A stretch of 64,000 nucleotides of DNA, from the NCBI GenBank assembly GCA_019916065.1, contig CM034241.1, forward strand, positions 22,211,541 to 22,275,540. Direction: 5' to 3'. Position numbers and translations under genes: made by a program. The notes below the pieces were generated by a model. That model worked only from the letters and a program-made list of their open reading frames with translations. It was not told the DNA's origin and made no database searches. The stretch comes from Vitellaria paradoxa. Taxonomy: Eukaryota; Streptophyta; Magnoliopsida; Ericales; Sapotaceae. Positions 10,982 to 21,050 of the stretch are shown piece after piece (position 1 is the stretch's first letter; every line of letters begins with the position of its first letter).

Positions 10982-12301
10982 GGTTTTCTGACCTAAGCAA
11001 AACTTCTACCCGACTAAACAAGTAAAACAAACTACTCGTCTCCTTGGGCAAACACATTTGCTCGGCTTAATAGGAAAACCTTGCTATAAAAGTCCTTGTT
11101 TTCAATCTTTTCTGCTCGTAAAGACAGGCAAATATGTTTGATTGGGGCCGTGGGCAAGCACGATTACAAAACAAGTAAGAAGGACCTTCTACAAGCCTAG
11201 ACAGGCAAAACATCTTGCCAAAGGGGTGTGTGCAAACCCCTTTGGTGGCTAGGCTTGGAAAAATGGCCATTTGGCTTGCAGCCTTTGGTCTAGGCCACAT
11301 TTGGCTAGGTTCGGGTTCCGCCCTAATAGGTTTCAACCATTCTAGGAGGTTTTGAATAGTTTTTGGGAGCTTTGGAGACCTCTTGGGCACTTTTTGGAGA
11401 TAATTAAACCAATTAAGTCAAATTTTGATTTAATTTGGATTCTCTAGGATTGAGTTAAGTCTATTTGAAAATTGCTACTCTGAAATAGGCTAAAACGGAG
11501 GAAAGGTCACCCAATTCTTTTTCCTAACCCTTAGAGACACCACCAGATGACTCCTCCTACCATTTTTTGGTATGAGGAATCTAAAAATGACATTGGTGGG
11601 ACTCTGAGACCTTTTTATGAATTTATAAAATATTAACAAATTTTTGAGTCAAGGCTACAAAAGGACCTTTTAAGGTTTGACTTGACTAGGCGTAGCTATG
11701 CCATTACCTCAAGAAATGAATCCTTGACATTATTGTGTAATTTGAAGGCATTTTGACTTTGTCTTGATGCTCAAATTGTGTTTGGGGCATCAGTAACTTC
11801 ATTCTCATTGACAAGTGTAATTTTGAGTCGGTGAGGCCTAGATGACCGTTGAAGCTGTATTTTAGCTATTCTGAGTTGTGTTCTAAGTTCTATAGTATGT
11901 CCTAGGATGTTGTATATCTTCTTGCATGTTTTTGGCTTAATCTGGACATTCCGGTCGATACCGTCCTTCGCGTGCATTAGTAGAGGTTGTTCTTGACTTT
12001 TGGACCGAAGTGACCCTTGACTTTGAACTCTGAATGTTTGGTTGATACAAGGATCCTCAGTTTGGTGTTTTAGACATGTTTACATAGTTTGGTGATATTT
12101 TGTCTTGATATGAGTCTCTAACTTGACTTCTCCCTAACTCTAAGGGTACAATCGTCATTTTACTGAATGTTTACTTTTTATTGATTTCTGACACTTTGAC
12201 ATATCCTACAATTAAGAAAAGTTAATCAATAAAGCACTATTCAATTAAAAGCATTACATATTATAAAATTTAAGTATGGAGACAAAATAGGAGTGTCTAC
12301 A

Positions 12302-12470
12302 AACTGCCAATAGAGTTATTCATTTTTTTGGCCTTTAGCTGCTTGAAAGGCCCACTTCCTAGTTGTTGTTCCTTACCTAATTTTCCTCATGACTTGATCT
12401 TTGTTATAAAGAAGGATAGCCTCCATGTAATGTGACTTCCACGCAATATATTATCTTTTGGCTTAAAAAA
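12302..12470 (+). pseudogene. L1-type LINE remnant, part 2 (end of RNase H, 3' tail)
   Basis: Continues the LINE frame from 7846: TANRVIHFF, then LLERPTS, typical of the end of the plant L1 RNase H region. A short 3' tail ends in an A6 run followed by an 11-G run at about 12465-12481. The G run after the A tract is unusual and may be replication slippage. Confidence 0.7.
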
Positions 12471-12689
12471 GGGGGGGGGGGATTTGTGGACTCGTATTCC
12501 CAACCCATATCAATGCATCGGACCACAAGCGGGATGAAAATCCTTGCACGAAATAACTATTTATACTTTATTTTATTAGTGAAATAAAAAATAAATTATA
12601 GATAAAGGTACTCAAACTCCAAACTCGAAATACACTCCCCCGGGGGGATTGAGACAAAATACATTTCATAGAAATAACATTAAAGAGTT

Positions 12690-14483
12690 TTAGGCACACA
12701 ACTTGAGCTTCTCTATAAAAGACTTGCTATCCAACCCCTTGCTGTAGAAGTTTTCATTGAATTCTTGTAAGGTGAAGTTTCGATAAACAGGTGGCTTCTC
12801 AGGTGATAGCAACTCTGGCTGAGGTCCATAGCTAGTTGATTCATTTAGATTGATGTTGAAGAATTCCACAATGGAGATACGGGATTCATTCCAAGCATTG
12901 GCCAATACACGATGCTGGACACTTTTGTACTCACCATTAGAGATAATCTGCGACACATGTTATACCAATTAAAATGTAAGAATTGGATAAGGTGGAACTG
13001 AAGTTCAGCCTTTAAATGCAGGTGGAAACCTACAACCAAATCAACTTTTACCTGCATTCAATTAAAGGTTTATAAACAATTTTAGAACCCTAAAAATCCC
13101 AACTTCAGCCCCTGATTGAACTAACGGATAAATGGGTCTAAAGGTGAAATGCTATTTCAAAGTTTTAACCTTTTTTTTTTTGGTAGTTTCAAAGTTTTAA
13201 CGTTGCATCTCATACTAGAAGTAATTTGCAATTTCGATGAATGTATGAATAAAGACTTTTCAAAAGGGACAAAATTTGTGTATATATATTGTCTATACTA
13301 AAATATTTCATATCATATATAAAATATTCTAACAAAATTGAAGAATTCTACAATCAACTTGGAAGGTTCATGAAGACTCTTCACCTTCCATGGACATTGA
13401 ATATTATAGTAATTAATTAATTCTAATTTATGTATCTAAGTCTCCTAGTGCATCTATAAATTGGATAGTAATTTAGTATTTAAAATTAATTTGAATTACG
13501 TCATCTACCCAAAGAATAGTCTTAAAGAATGCCAAGAACTCTTCTTGTTATTAAAATTTCGGTAGAGTAGCATCATTTTTTGTAATGTAAAATAAAATAA
13601 TTTCAATATTGTACTTCCACAGTTTAATTAATTAATTTGTTACCTGAAGAAGGTCTCCAATGTTGATTATCAAACCTCCAGGGACAGGCTTCACATCCAC
13701 CCAATCCATCTCATGCTTAACCTGCAAACCAGGCACCTGATTCTGCAACAAAACTGTGAGAACCCCAGGATCAGTATGAGATGTGATCCCAAACGTCAGA
13801 TCAGGCTGTGGACAGTGAGGGTAGCAGTGCCCTAGAATTGCCCTTTTATCGCAACAACCCAACTCCTTCATCCTCTTACTCTCCAACCCCAATCCTTCAC
13901 ACAATAGCTCCATCACAGTCTCCGCCACAATCTTCCCATGTACGTCCCACTCCACCACCGCTCTCCGGCAAATCTCCGGTATGTCCTCCGCCCTGACTGG
14001 CTCCGGGGCCATCCACACATTGAGGGAGTCGTGCCAGCATGCCGCCTTTGACCGGTGCAAGTCGAAGTTGCTAGCATACATAACCCCACGTCCCTCTTCC
14101 CTCACATAGTATTTTGCCTTCACCTCTATTGGCTCCTCGTGGAATGCTTTGATGGATGAAATAGTTTCCTCCAGGACTGGGTCAGGAATGCCGTGGTTGA
14201 TCACCTGGAAGAAACCCCAACTCTTGGCGGCTTCTCGGATTTCTCCAACAATTTTTGCTCGGTGGGTATCGGATCTTACATTAGAAAGATCGATCACAGG
14301 GATTATGGTGCATGACAAAGAAGACTTGAGGTCGGAAAGAGTTTCAGGAGGGTGTATGAAGAACCTAGGAATGGTGGTTGTGCCGGAATCAGAGAGACCT
14401 TTGACACCAATTTTGGAGTTGTCAAATTCCGTAACTTCCTTCGTCCGGTCATACGCGGCAGCTCCACCAGCCGGGGCAGCCAT
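12690..14483 (-). CDS. 2-oxoglutarate/Fe(II)-dependent dioxygenase, ACC-oxidase-homolog type
   Basis: Two exons on the minus strand: 14483-13644 (280 codons) and 12947-12690 (85 codons plus stop), 365 residues in all, the usual length for ACC oxidase homologs. The splice sites are CAG|GTAACA and TCGCAG|ATTATC, phase 0. The N-terminal DIOX_N region carries FDNSKIGVKGLSDSG and WGFFQVINHGIPDPV. The C-terminal jelly roll has the iron ligands H236 and D238 (in SHTDPG) and H292 (in QHRVLAN), plus the 2-oxoglutarate-binding R303-x-S305 (in NESRIS). All catalytic residues are present. The start at 14483 (MAAPAGG) is preferred over an in-frame Met 15 codons upstream because homologs start there. The enzymes are soluble oxygenases; substrates of this clade are mostly unknown and none can be named here. 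An alternative is another DOXC-class dioxygenase. Confidence 0.93.
13155..13201. mobile_element. Micro-retroposition scar in the dioxygenase intron
   Basis: A 17-bp insert (C, then T11, then GGTAG, 13170-13186) lies between two exact 15-bp copies of TTTCAAAGTTTTAAC (13155-13169 and 13187-13201). This is the signature of target-primed reverse transcription that delivered little more than a poly(A) tail, in minus orientation. Confidence 0.75.
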
Positions 14484-14572
14484 ATTCTTCCGCTTTAGCT
14501 CTGGTAGTCTTTGTCTTTGTATGTACATATATAATTGAGGGATGGTTGTGAATGCCCAATGCTTTGTGAGCT

Positions 14573-14582
14573 GTATATATAA
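14573..14582 (-). promoter_or_regulatory. TATA-like element of the dioxygenase gene
   Basis: Minus-strand TATATATACA about 90 bp upstream of the chosen start codon, a normal place for a plant TATA box with a short 5' leader. Confidence 0.5.
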
Positions 14583-14633
14583 TATATGCAGTATTAGGAG
14601 AAGGCTGCCTGTTCACCAACAGTAGTCTAAAGT

Positions 14634-14686
14634 GTCTTCTGGTCAAGCTCCTTTCAAAAAAAAAAAAAAAAGTCTTCTGGTCAAGC
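14634..14686. mobile_element. Micro-retroposition scar in the dioxygenase promoter
   Basis: An insert of TCCTTTC plus A16 (14649-14671) lies between two exact 15-bp copies of GTCTTCTGGTCAAGC (14634-14648 and 14672-14686). It is the plus-orientation counterpart of the scar at 13155, about 150 bp upstream of the start codon. Confidence 0.78.
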
Positions 14687-14689
14687 GCA

Positions 14690-15072
14690 CAATTTTTTTT
14701 TGTTGACTTCTTTCATAATAAATAAATAAATAATAATAATAACCCTTTCATTTTTGGCCTGCAAAATCAAAAAATTGGACTAAGTATTCAACACGTTTGA
14801 ATTTTCAGTCAGTATGCAAATTAGCAAGTGCCTGAAGGCTCAAAATTTCCATCATGGCTAGATTTCCTCTTTAATTTTGACTTCCTCGTAAAAATTTGAA
14901 AAACAAAGAGAGAAGAGAAACAAGACATTTAGGTTAGGTTAATTTTTTTTTTTTTTAAAAAAAAAGGGGAAGAAGAGGAAGACGACGACCACAACGACAT
15001 TTAAGTTAGGTTTGGAAAAGACTAGCTAAAATTTTTAGATACTCCAATTTTTTTATTTTGTTCTTAAATGAC
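14690..15072. other. AT-rich intergenic sequence
   Basis: Contains several A and T homopolymers and short TAA repeats (about 14720-14743). I see no gene or defined repeat in it. Confidence 0.4.
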
Positions 15073-15074
15073 TA

Positions 15075-15487
15075 AGGTTGAGTTTGAGAAAAAAAAAATT
15101 GTAACTAAAATCTAATTTAGTAGTTAGTTTTTTAACTTTTTGTTAATCTAACATTTTTATCTTTCAAAATTTAAAAAAAGTTTAAAATATAAAAAGATCA
15201 ATTTGATCATTTTCTAAAAAAATTAAAAAATTAGTAGCTAATAGATCAGCTATCATCTTTTTTTACCAAATAGACATTAAAATTATTCTCTTATATTTTA
15301 AATTTTTTTAAATTATATAAGGTAAAAATATTAAATTAATAAAAAAACTAAAAAGTTAGCTATTAAAAACTAGCTTTACTTTTTTCTTCTCAAATACCAA
15401 AAAAATAAAAATAAAAATAATTTTTTAATAACTAACTGGTAAACAACTAAAAAAAAAATTAATTTTTTTGCTTCTCAAACGCAATCT
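15075..15487. mobile_element. MITE with 16-bp terminal inverted repeats and TA flanks
   Basis: The left end AGGTTGAGTTTGAGAA (15075-15090) and the right end TTCTCAAACGCAATCT (15472-15487) are inverted repeats matching at 14 of 16 positions. TA flanks both sides (15073-15074 and 15488-15489). The 413-bp AT-rich interior encodes nothing. TA target duplication suggests a Stowaway/Tc1-mariner-type non-autonomous element; the superfamily is inference. Confidence 0.65.
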
Positions 15488-15664
15488 TATTTTATTAATA
15501 CAATCTCAATCAAATTCATAAAAAATTATAGATAACTCGAATTCAATTTTGGATTTGTTCCAACAGCTTGAAATAGATTGCCTAAATAATTTCGCTACTA
15601 CTATGTACTTATTTAAAGTGTCAAAATTTTTTAAAAAAAATAAAGAGGTAAGTAAATTTTAGAT

Positions 15665-16460
15665 TATTAGGTGAGTTTGGAGTAAGATAAAATAAGATAA
15701 ATTGAGATAAATTAAGAGTTCGTAATGCATGTAGTGAAAGAAAAAAGTTGATATGATATAAAGTTAACAGAGATTTATAGAGTTTTTTAGAATTTGTTTG
15801 CAAACCAAACGGAGCCAGTGTTTGGTGTGTTTTTCGAAAAATATGAAAAGTTGGTAAGAATTAAAGAAAGTTGGTAAATAAAAAAAAATTAGAAAAAATT
15901 AAAAAAAAGAGATATTTGATGCAGAGAAAGTTGAAAAAATTTAGAGATTTTTAAAAAAATTTTGAGATTATTTTTAATCAAATTTGACATTCCAAACCCA
16001 CCCCATATATATCTTCCACGCAGAATTTCAAATAGTTACATTTTCTACCCCTTGGAGAAAGATTTTTAAATTTTTAAGTATTGTCTTATGAGCTGCATAA
16101 ATAATTAATCCATTTGTTTAGTCTAGAATTGTAAAGCAATATCCACTCATGGACTTGCGATCTTAAAGGAAATAATTGTTAATTAATTTGTAGAAATATG
16201 TTCCTTACCCTTATGCCCAATACCCACAAGTTACTAATTAAGACGTGAGAAACTTTTTTTTTTTTTTTATTTGGAGGGAATATTTAAAGAAATATTTGAG
16301 CCACAATAGGTCAATTTATATAAGTGGTGTTTGATTTGTCAAAAAAAAATTAAAAATTAGTATAAAAGTTATATGTGAAAAATTTTATTAGAAAAAATTA
16401 AAGAAAAGTAATAAAAATTAGAGGTTTTTTAAATTTTTTTTTTGGGATCAAAACTCCCTC
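15665..16460. repeat. AT-rich repeat cluster with GTTTGG / CCAAAC ends
   Basis: Three short pieces look like decayed MITE-type repeats. The first is 15665-15805 (GTGAGTTTGG to CAAACCAAACGG). The second, 15812-15998 (GTGTTTGGTG to TTCCAAACCC), has an interior rich in AAAGTTGGTA and TTAGAAAAAATTAAA. The third, 16325-16460, shares that interior. Boundaries and class are uncertain. Confidence 0.35.
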
Positions 16461-16772
16461 AGAATATTAAAGAAATTAAAGAGTATGCACAAATAAATAT
16501 TCATTTAAACTGATATGGCTTGGTGCGAGTCCCTTAAGTTTAAAGCAAAACACTAATCAAAACAACTTCTTATATATACAATATAACAAATTAAATTAAA
16601 TTATCATTATCATGTCTTTAAGATTTTCCTATTTAAGCCAAAAACTAACAGCCATTTCATTTTCTTTTATCTTGTGTTTTTAGTGAGAGATTTGTTTGTG
16701 TAGATGTGTTTTGCATTTATGGTTGACTGGGCAAGAGGTACTTACTTTTGTGCTCAGAACACTGACCCCCTT
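16461..16772. other. Intergenic sequence with no recognised feature
   Basis: AT-rich, with no coding similarity. It leads into a short tandem duplication. Confidence 0.35.
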
Positions 16773-16950
16773 GCCTGCAGCCAAAATTGAAATATTGGTA
16801 GTTGGGCTCTGTGAACTTGCGGTGCGTGATTCCACTTAGAATTTGTTCGTAGAATTGACCTTTGCCCGCAGCCAAAATTGAAATGTTGGTAGCTGGGCTT
16901 TGTGAACTTGCGTTGCGTGATTGCACTTAGAATTTGCTCGTAGTTGGTGT
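16773..16950. repeat. Two tandem copies of a 91-bp unit
   Basis: Each copy begins GCC(T/C)GCAGCCAAAATTGAAAT and runs through GTGAACTTGCG, GCGTGATT and ACTTAGAATTTG. Copy 1 is 16773-16863 and copy 2 starts at 16864. The array ends about 20 bp before the proposed left end of the CACTA element. Confidence 0.7.
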
Positions 16951-17199
16951 TGAAAATGACGTCTTCCACTGCAACCCCCACCCCCCAAAAAAAAATTTAA
17001 ATTTGTGGTGAAAAGTTATCTGTCTAGTGACAAATTGGTTTCCAATTAATTGCGCTAAAATTTTATGTTTTGGTGCCAGATTTAAGATCTTTTAGTTATT
17101 AGCCACTGTAAATTTTTATTGCTAATAACTTATTAAATTATAAATTATTAGTCACTGATAATTTGTTAGTAATTTCGTTGCAAATAAACTAAAAAAATA

Positions 17200-17725
17200 T
17201 TGTAAACAATTTACGCGCCAAATTTTCTCGCAGTCCTATCTCCCATTTTCTTTCTTCTCGTTTATCCAAATTTTTGCGCTCCACGACTATGGAACTCCAC
17301 TTCGTCAATCAACCCCTTGTTGATTCCCTCCCAACGGTATCGCGAGACTCCATAAACTCATCGGCACAAATTCTGCATGAAACCCTTTAACTTGTCATCA
17401 AAGCACTGCTTCTATTTGTAGTTTTCCCTTGCACCGTGGTTCTAGTAATCACTTCTCGCTATCAAGAATGTTGTATGTGAGGTTAGGGCTTGGCTTAGGC
17501 TTGATCAGCTCCTATTTTCGTTCGTAAATATCTCACTGGTAATTTATCTTTCAAGTAATCTATGAATTTAAATTTATATGAATAATTTTTGTATAATGTA
17601 CTTAGATTGTTCCCTATTTCATTATATTTTAATTCTTGAGAAAGAACTTCTGCTTTTGTTTGCACTTTTCTTTTTTTTTTTTTTGTGAGGGGGGAAGTTG
17701 ATTATAAACCTAATTTTTGTGGGTT
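17200..17725 (+). other. CACTA 5' untranslated or subterminal region
   Basis: After GCGCCAAATTTTCTCGCAG the sequence is pyrimidine-rich with no long open frame. It leads into the RTE insertion at the TSD starting at 17726. Confidence 0.45.
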
Positions 17726-17747
17726 TTTGTGATTATATGTTTTCTGA
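17726..17747. repeat. Target-site duplication of the RTE LINE, left copy
   Basis: 22 bp beginning TTTGTGATTATATG and ending TTTTCTGA, identical to 18411-18432. The bases outside the two copies differ, so the duplication is exactly this long. Confidence 0.9.
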
Positions 17748-18410
17748 TAGCATAGAAATAACTGGTAGTATAGAAATAAGTTTAGGCACACCAAAGATTG
17801 TAGAGAAAAAAAACTTTAGGTACCTTGGATTTATGGTGCAATAAGATAGAGGGATTGATACTGATGTAAGTCATAGGATTTAGGCTGGGTGGACCAAATA
17901 GAGGAGTGTTTCGGGGGTCTTGTGCGATTGAAAAGTCTCCCTCAAGATGAAAGGAAAGTATTATAAGGTGGCAATAAGGCCAGTGTTGCTATATGGATCA
18001 GAGTGTTGGACAGTAAAATATAATCATGTTCAGAAGATGGCAGTTGCGGAGATGAGAATGCTAAGATGGATATGTGGGATTAGAAGGAGAAATAGGATTA
18101 GGAACGAGGAGATTTGGGACAAAGTAGGAATATCACTGATTGAAGATAAAATGAGAGAAAATCGATTAAGATGGTTCGACCATGTTAGAAGGCATCCAAC
18201 AGAAGCACCTATTAGAATATGTGAAAGCATGGAGATTGCTAGGAGCAGGAGAGGAAGAGGAAGACCCAAGAGAAGTTGGAAAGAAACTATTAGACATGAC
18301 CTTGCCTACCTAGATTTAACGGAGGACATGGTCCTAAATAGATTTAATTGGCATCGTCAAATCCATATAGCTGACCCCACTTAGTGGGAAAAAGGCTTAG
18401 TTTGGTTTAG
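17748..18410 (+). mobile_element. RTE-type LINE, 5'-truncated, with a 22-bp target-site duplication
   Basis: A 145-codon open frame at 17947-18384 gives the C-terminal end of a plant RTE-clade polyprotein: RPVLLYGSECWTVK, then VAEMRMLRWICG, RIRNEEIWDKVG, MRENRLRWFDHVRRHP, GRGRPKRSW, and a final IHIADPT followed by TAG, the usual RTE ending. Upstream, GTACCTTGGATTT (YLG) continues the frame with stops. Only about 0.66 kb of the 3' end is present, so the copy is dead on arrival. The 3' end is a short TTTAGTTTGG-type repeat rather than poly(A), as expected for RTE. Confidence 0.9.
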
Positions 18411-18432
18411 TTTGTGATTATATGTTTTCTGA
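18411..18432. repeat. Target-site duplication of the RTE LINE, right copy
   Basis: Identical to 17726-17747. CACTA leader sequence resumes at 18433. Confidence 0.9.
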
Positions 18433-19149
18433 CATGGTTGGTTTTTGTAATTGGAATTGATTTCTGTTACTATATTTCTTTTTTTATTTTTTCCTTTGCT
18501 TTGTAGAAAGGCATTCTTTTGCTTTTGTTTGCTTGCATCCTATTTATGTACAATTCGAATTAAGGGGAAACTGGCATGTGATTTTGGTTTATTAAGGTTT
18601 TGATTTTCCACAATAGGCTTGTACGAATTTCTGTTGTGTCTAAACTGGACCTTGTGATATTTTGCTGTTATTGGCATTGATTTATAATGAATTTTGACCT
18701 TTTCCTAGTACTATGAATGCATAAGCTGATATTGATATTTTTATCATCCCTTCTGTTTTCAAACAACTACATTAGAAAGCACTCTTTTTATTCATTTAGT
18801 AAACATTTGGGAATTCAATCTGCGACCGGATCTTAGAACTTTCAACCTTTATTTCTTGGTGGATTTCAAGTTATGCTCACCACTCTATCAGCAGGTAATG
18901 ACTCTTTGGTGTATTTGCATGTACTGTACATCTATCTAGTTTGTTAACTTACTACCACCGAATGCTAACTATACAAAAGCGTAAAAAAATGGTTTTCACT
19001 TTGCACAAGGTATTATGTATGATGCATTTAAGTTCATAACTCTACCTTATTGGTCTTTGTCAGTGTGTTTATGGAAGTAGTTTGTAGTATGAGAAGTTAT
19101 TGAGCCTCCTTTATATATATTACTAAATATATATGAAAAGAAACTTGGG
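18433..19149. other. CACTA leader or intron sequence, nothing recognised
   Basis: No coding similarity or clear repeat. It lies between the RTE insertion and a LINE-like fragment. Confidence 0.35.
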
Positions 19150-19960
19150 CAGAGCTTTCATATTCTTTTATGCAGCAATTTATATTGAGAGGAATGACCT
19201 CTTATTTTTGGCCCTTCTAACTTGAATCAAATATTTTCGTCTTCTTGGTGTGTTAAGATGGTTAATAATGTGCATAGCAGATCCATTGACACAAATTTCT
19301 CCTTTAATTTTAGTTCCCTTGAATGAGTTTAATTCTTGTTTGTATTTCCCTAATAGAGAGCTCAAAGCTCATCCTCTTCATTTCTTCTTCTCCTTTCTCT
19401 TTTTACTCTTTCATTGTAATGAGCTCTTCTCTAAATCCCCTTCTTCTCCATAGAGGGCACCTACCATAGCTAACGCTTGTTCTTGACCATACTTTAGTAC
19501 ATTTGACAAACAATTATTGCTTCCTCATTTAGGTGTGAAACATTGAATTTTCTATTATCTGCTTTATTTTTAATTTGGTGCCAAACTTTCCTCTATGATT
19601 TTTTAATTGGAGCACCCCTACAAAGCCTTGGAAATGCTTTGCCTCCTTCTGAAACACCCAATGAATCCAAAAATACATTAAAACCTATCCCAAAGCTCCT
19701 TAGTCCACAAGCTGTAGCAAAAAGTAATTAATTGTGTCACTATCCCTCTTGCAAAGACAACAAAAATTCACCAAGATTTTCCTTCACTTTAAGATATTAT
19801 CCATAGTAAGAGTCTTATTATGCATCAAATAGCAAGAAAAAATATAATCTTATTGTGGGATTGACCTTATATATGAGAGAGCATTGGCCTTATTTCTTTA
19901 TTAAATTGGTCTTGTGCAATGTTGTTGGTTGTAGAACCAAATAAAGAAAAATAACATAAG
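19150..19960 (-). pseudogene. Probable L1 LINE ORF2 C-terminal fragment, heavily decayed
   Basis: On the minus strand, pieces resemble the zf-RVT end of a plant L1 ORF2: ILVNFCCLCKRDSDTINYFLL, then a spacer and VFQKEAKHF. The Cys pair and the DTINYFLL block correspond to the usual CCLCxxxxESVDHLLLHC segment. Stops and frameshifts are frequent. The 19150-19440 part is included only by continuity. An alternative is chance similarity in unassigned CACTA intron. Confidence 0.45.
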
Positions 19961-20491
19961 ATAGAAAAAAAAAAAAAAAAACTTGGTTAAATTATAGCAA
20001 ATTATAATACCTTAGATAAAAATTAACTTGATCCTTTGCTTCCCACCTTTCTTCATTTGGGATAGTAAGAGGGGAAAAAAATAACAACAACAATAGCAGC
20101 AGCAACCTTTTTATAGGGATAAAAACCTAAAACTACCAAGTCCCAACTGCCCAAAAGACCTAGCCAAGGCTCCCTGGATTATTGAATTTTATTTCCTGTA
20201 ATCTCGTACTTCCTCATCTTCCCTCTGATCCGTTGAAGTTATAATGATTTGGTGCTAGATTAGTAGTCATTGAAGTTATTAAATTCTCAGTATTGAAATC
20301 ACAATTGAACTTTTGTAGTTTAAGTTTTTAAATATCAATTGATTTCATCTTTTGCTTCTAATATTAATTATTTTTATTTAAACCAACTTTTTATATACTA
20401 ATACCTTAGTTGCCTGTATATGTATGGAATTGTGATAATTGGTATGATATACATAATGTAAAATGAAGATCAGTTTTATAGGTAACCAAAA
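19961..20491. other. AT-rich sequence upstream of the CACTA transposase
   Basis: A run of about 18 A at 19963 and a GCAGCAGCAA stretch near 20090. No gene is visible. It is probably the transposase 5' leader. Confidence 0.35.
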
Positions 20492-21050
20492 AAGAACAAG
20501 AGTTGGATGTTAGTAAGGAATAGAATGAGTATAGAGTATCGAGAAGGCGTGAAGTCATTTCTTGAATTTGCAATGGACAATATTGCGTCGAATGATAAGA
20601 TTCATTGTCCATGTATGGATTGTTTAAACTTTGAATGGCATCATAGTAAACTTGTGGAATATCATTTGATTAGGAAAGAGATATCACCTTCTTATAAGAC
20701 TTGGATCCACAATGGAGAGTTTATTCCTATGAATCAGATCGATGTGAGAAATGATGATAACAATGTTAGGGGTGAAGTGACAACAAATGAAAACGAGGAT
20801 CAAGATGATTTGTCTGCTTTATTGGATGACTATTACATAGGTACTACACAAATAATGATGACAATGACTTGCTTGATATATTTAGGAGGGATGATGTGCA
20901 TAATTTTGATAAATTATTAGATGATGCTCAACGTGAGTTGTACCTAAGCTACAAGAAGTTTACAGTCTTGTCATTTTTTATTAAAATGCTGCATATGAAG
21001 GTGTTACATGAGTGGAGGAACAAATCATTAGACATGTTATTGGGGGTATT
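20492..21050 (+). pseudogene. CACTA transposase (TNP2 type), N-terminal part
   Basis: Reads as the Transpos_assoc domain: KSWMLVRNRMSIEYREGV, FLEFA, then the zinc-binding-like CPCMDCLNF, a conserved His in VEYHLI, and TWIHNGE. After an acidic linker a frameshift near 20850 leads to LLDDAQRELY, KKFTVLSFFIKMLH and NKSLDMLL, the start of the transposase body. The usual initiator MDKSWM appears here as KNKSWM (AAG at 20492), so the start codon seems lost. The frame is cut at 21050 by the Gypsy insertion and continues at 32869. Confidence 0.85.

Larger units (their letters stand above)
7847..12301 (-). mobile_element. Complete solo LTR of about 4.45 kb (copy B), inserted in the LINE
   Basis: Read on the minus strand it starts TGTAGACACTCC (12301) and ends GATGATGACACA (7847), a canonical TG...CA pair. 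The LINE frame is cut at ...SWCKRT on the left and resumes TANRVIHF on the right, so both edges are fixed by the host sequence. The flanks GGACT and AAACT look like a decayed 5-bp target-site duplication. There is no internal region, primer site, gag or pol, hence a solo LTR left by LTR-LTR recombination. It shares its inner structure with copy A (1-4333) but lacks the Cassandra insertion. A Tat/Ogre-type Ty3/Gypsy origin is inferred from length and termini only. Confidence 0.82.

Noticed and set aside
12845..13057. 70-codon minus-strand frame extending into the dioxygenase intron
   Set aside because: Wrong frame for the exon; the exon 2 frame and splice acceptor at 12948 explain the region.
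13808..14538. Plus-strand open frames of 62 and 129 codons
   Set aside because: Antisense shadows of the dioxygenase first exon.
18030..18269. 79-codon minus-strand hydrophobic frame
   Set aside because: Antisense shadow of the RTE LINE reading frame.
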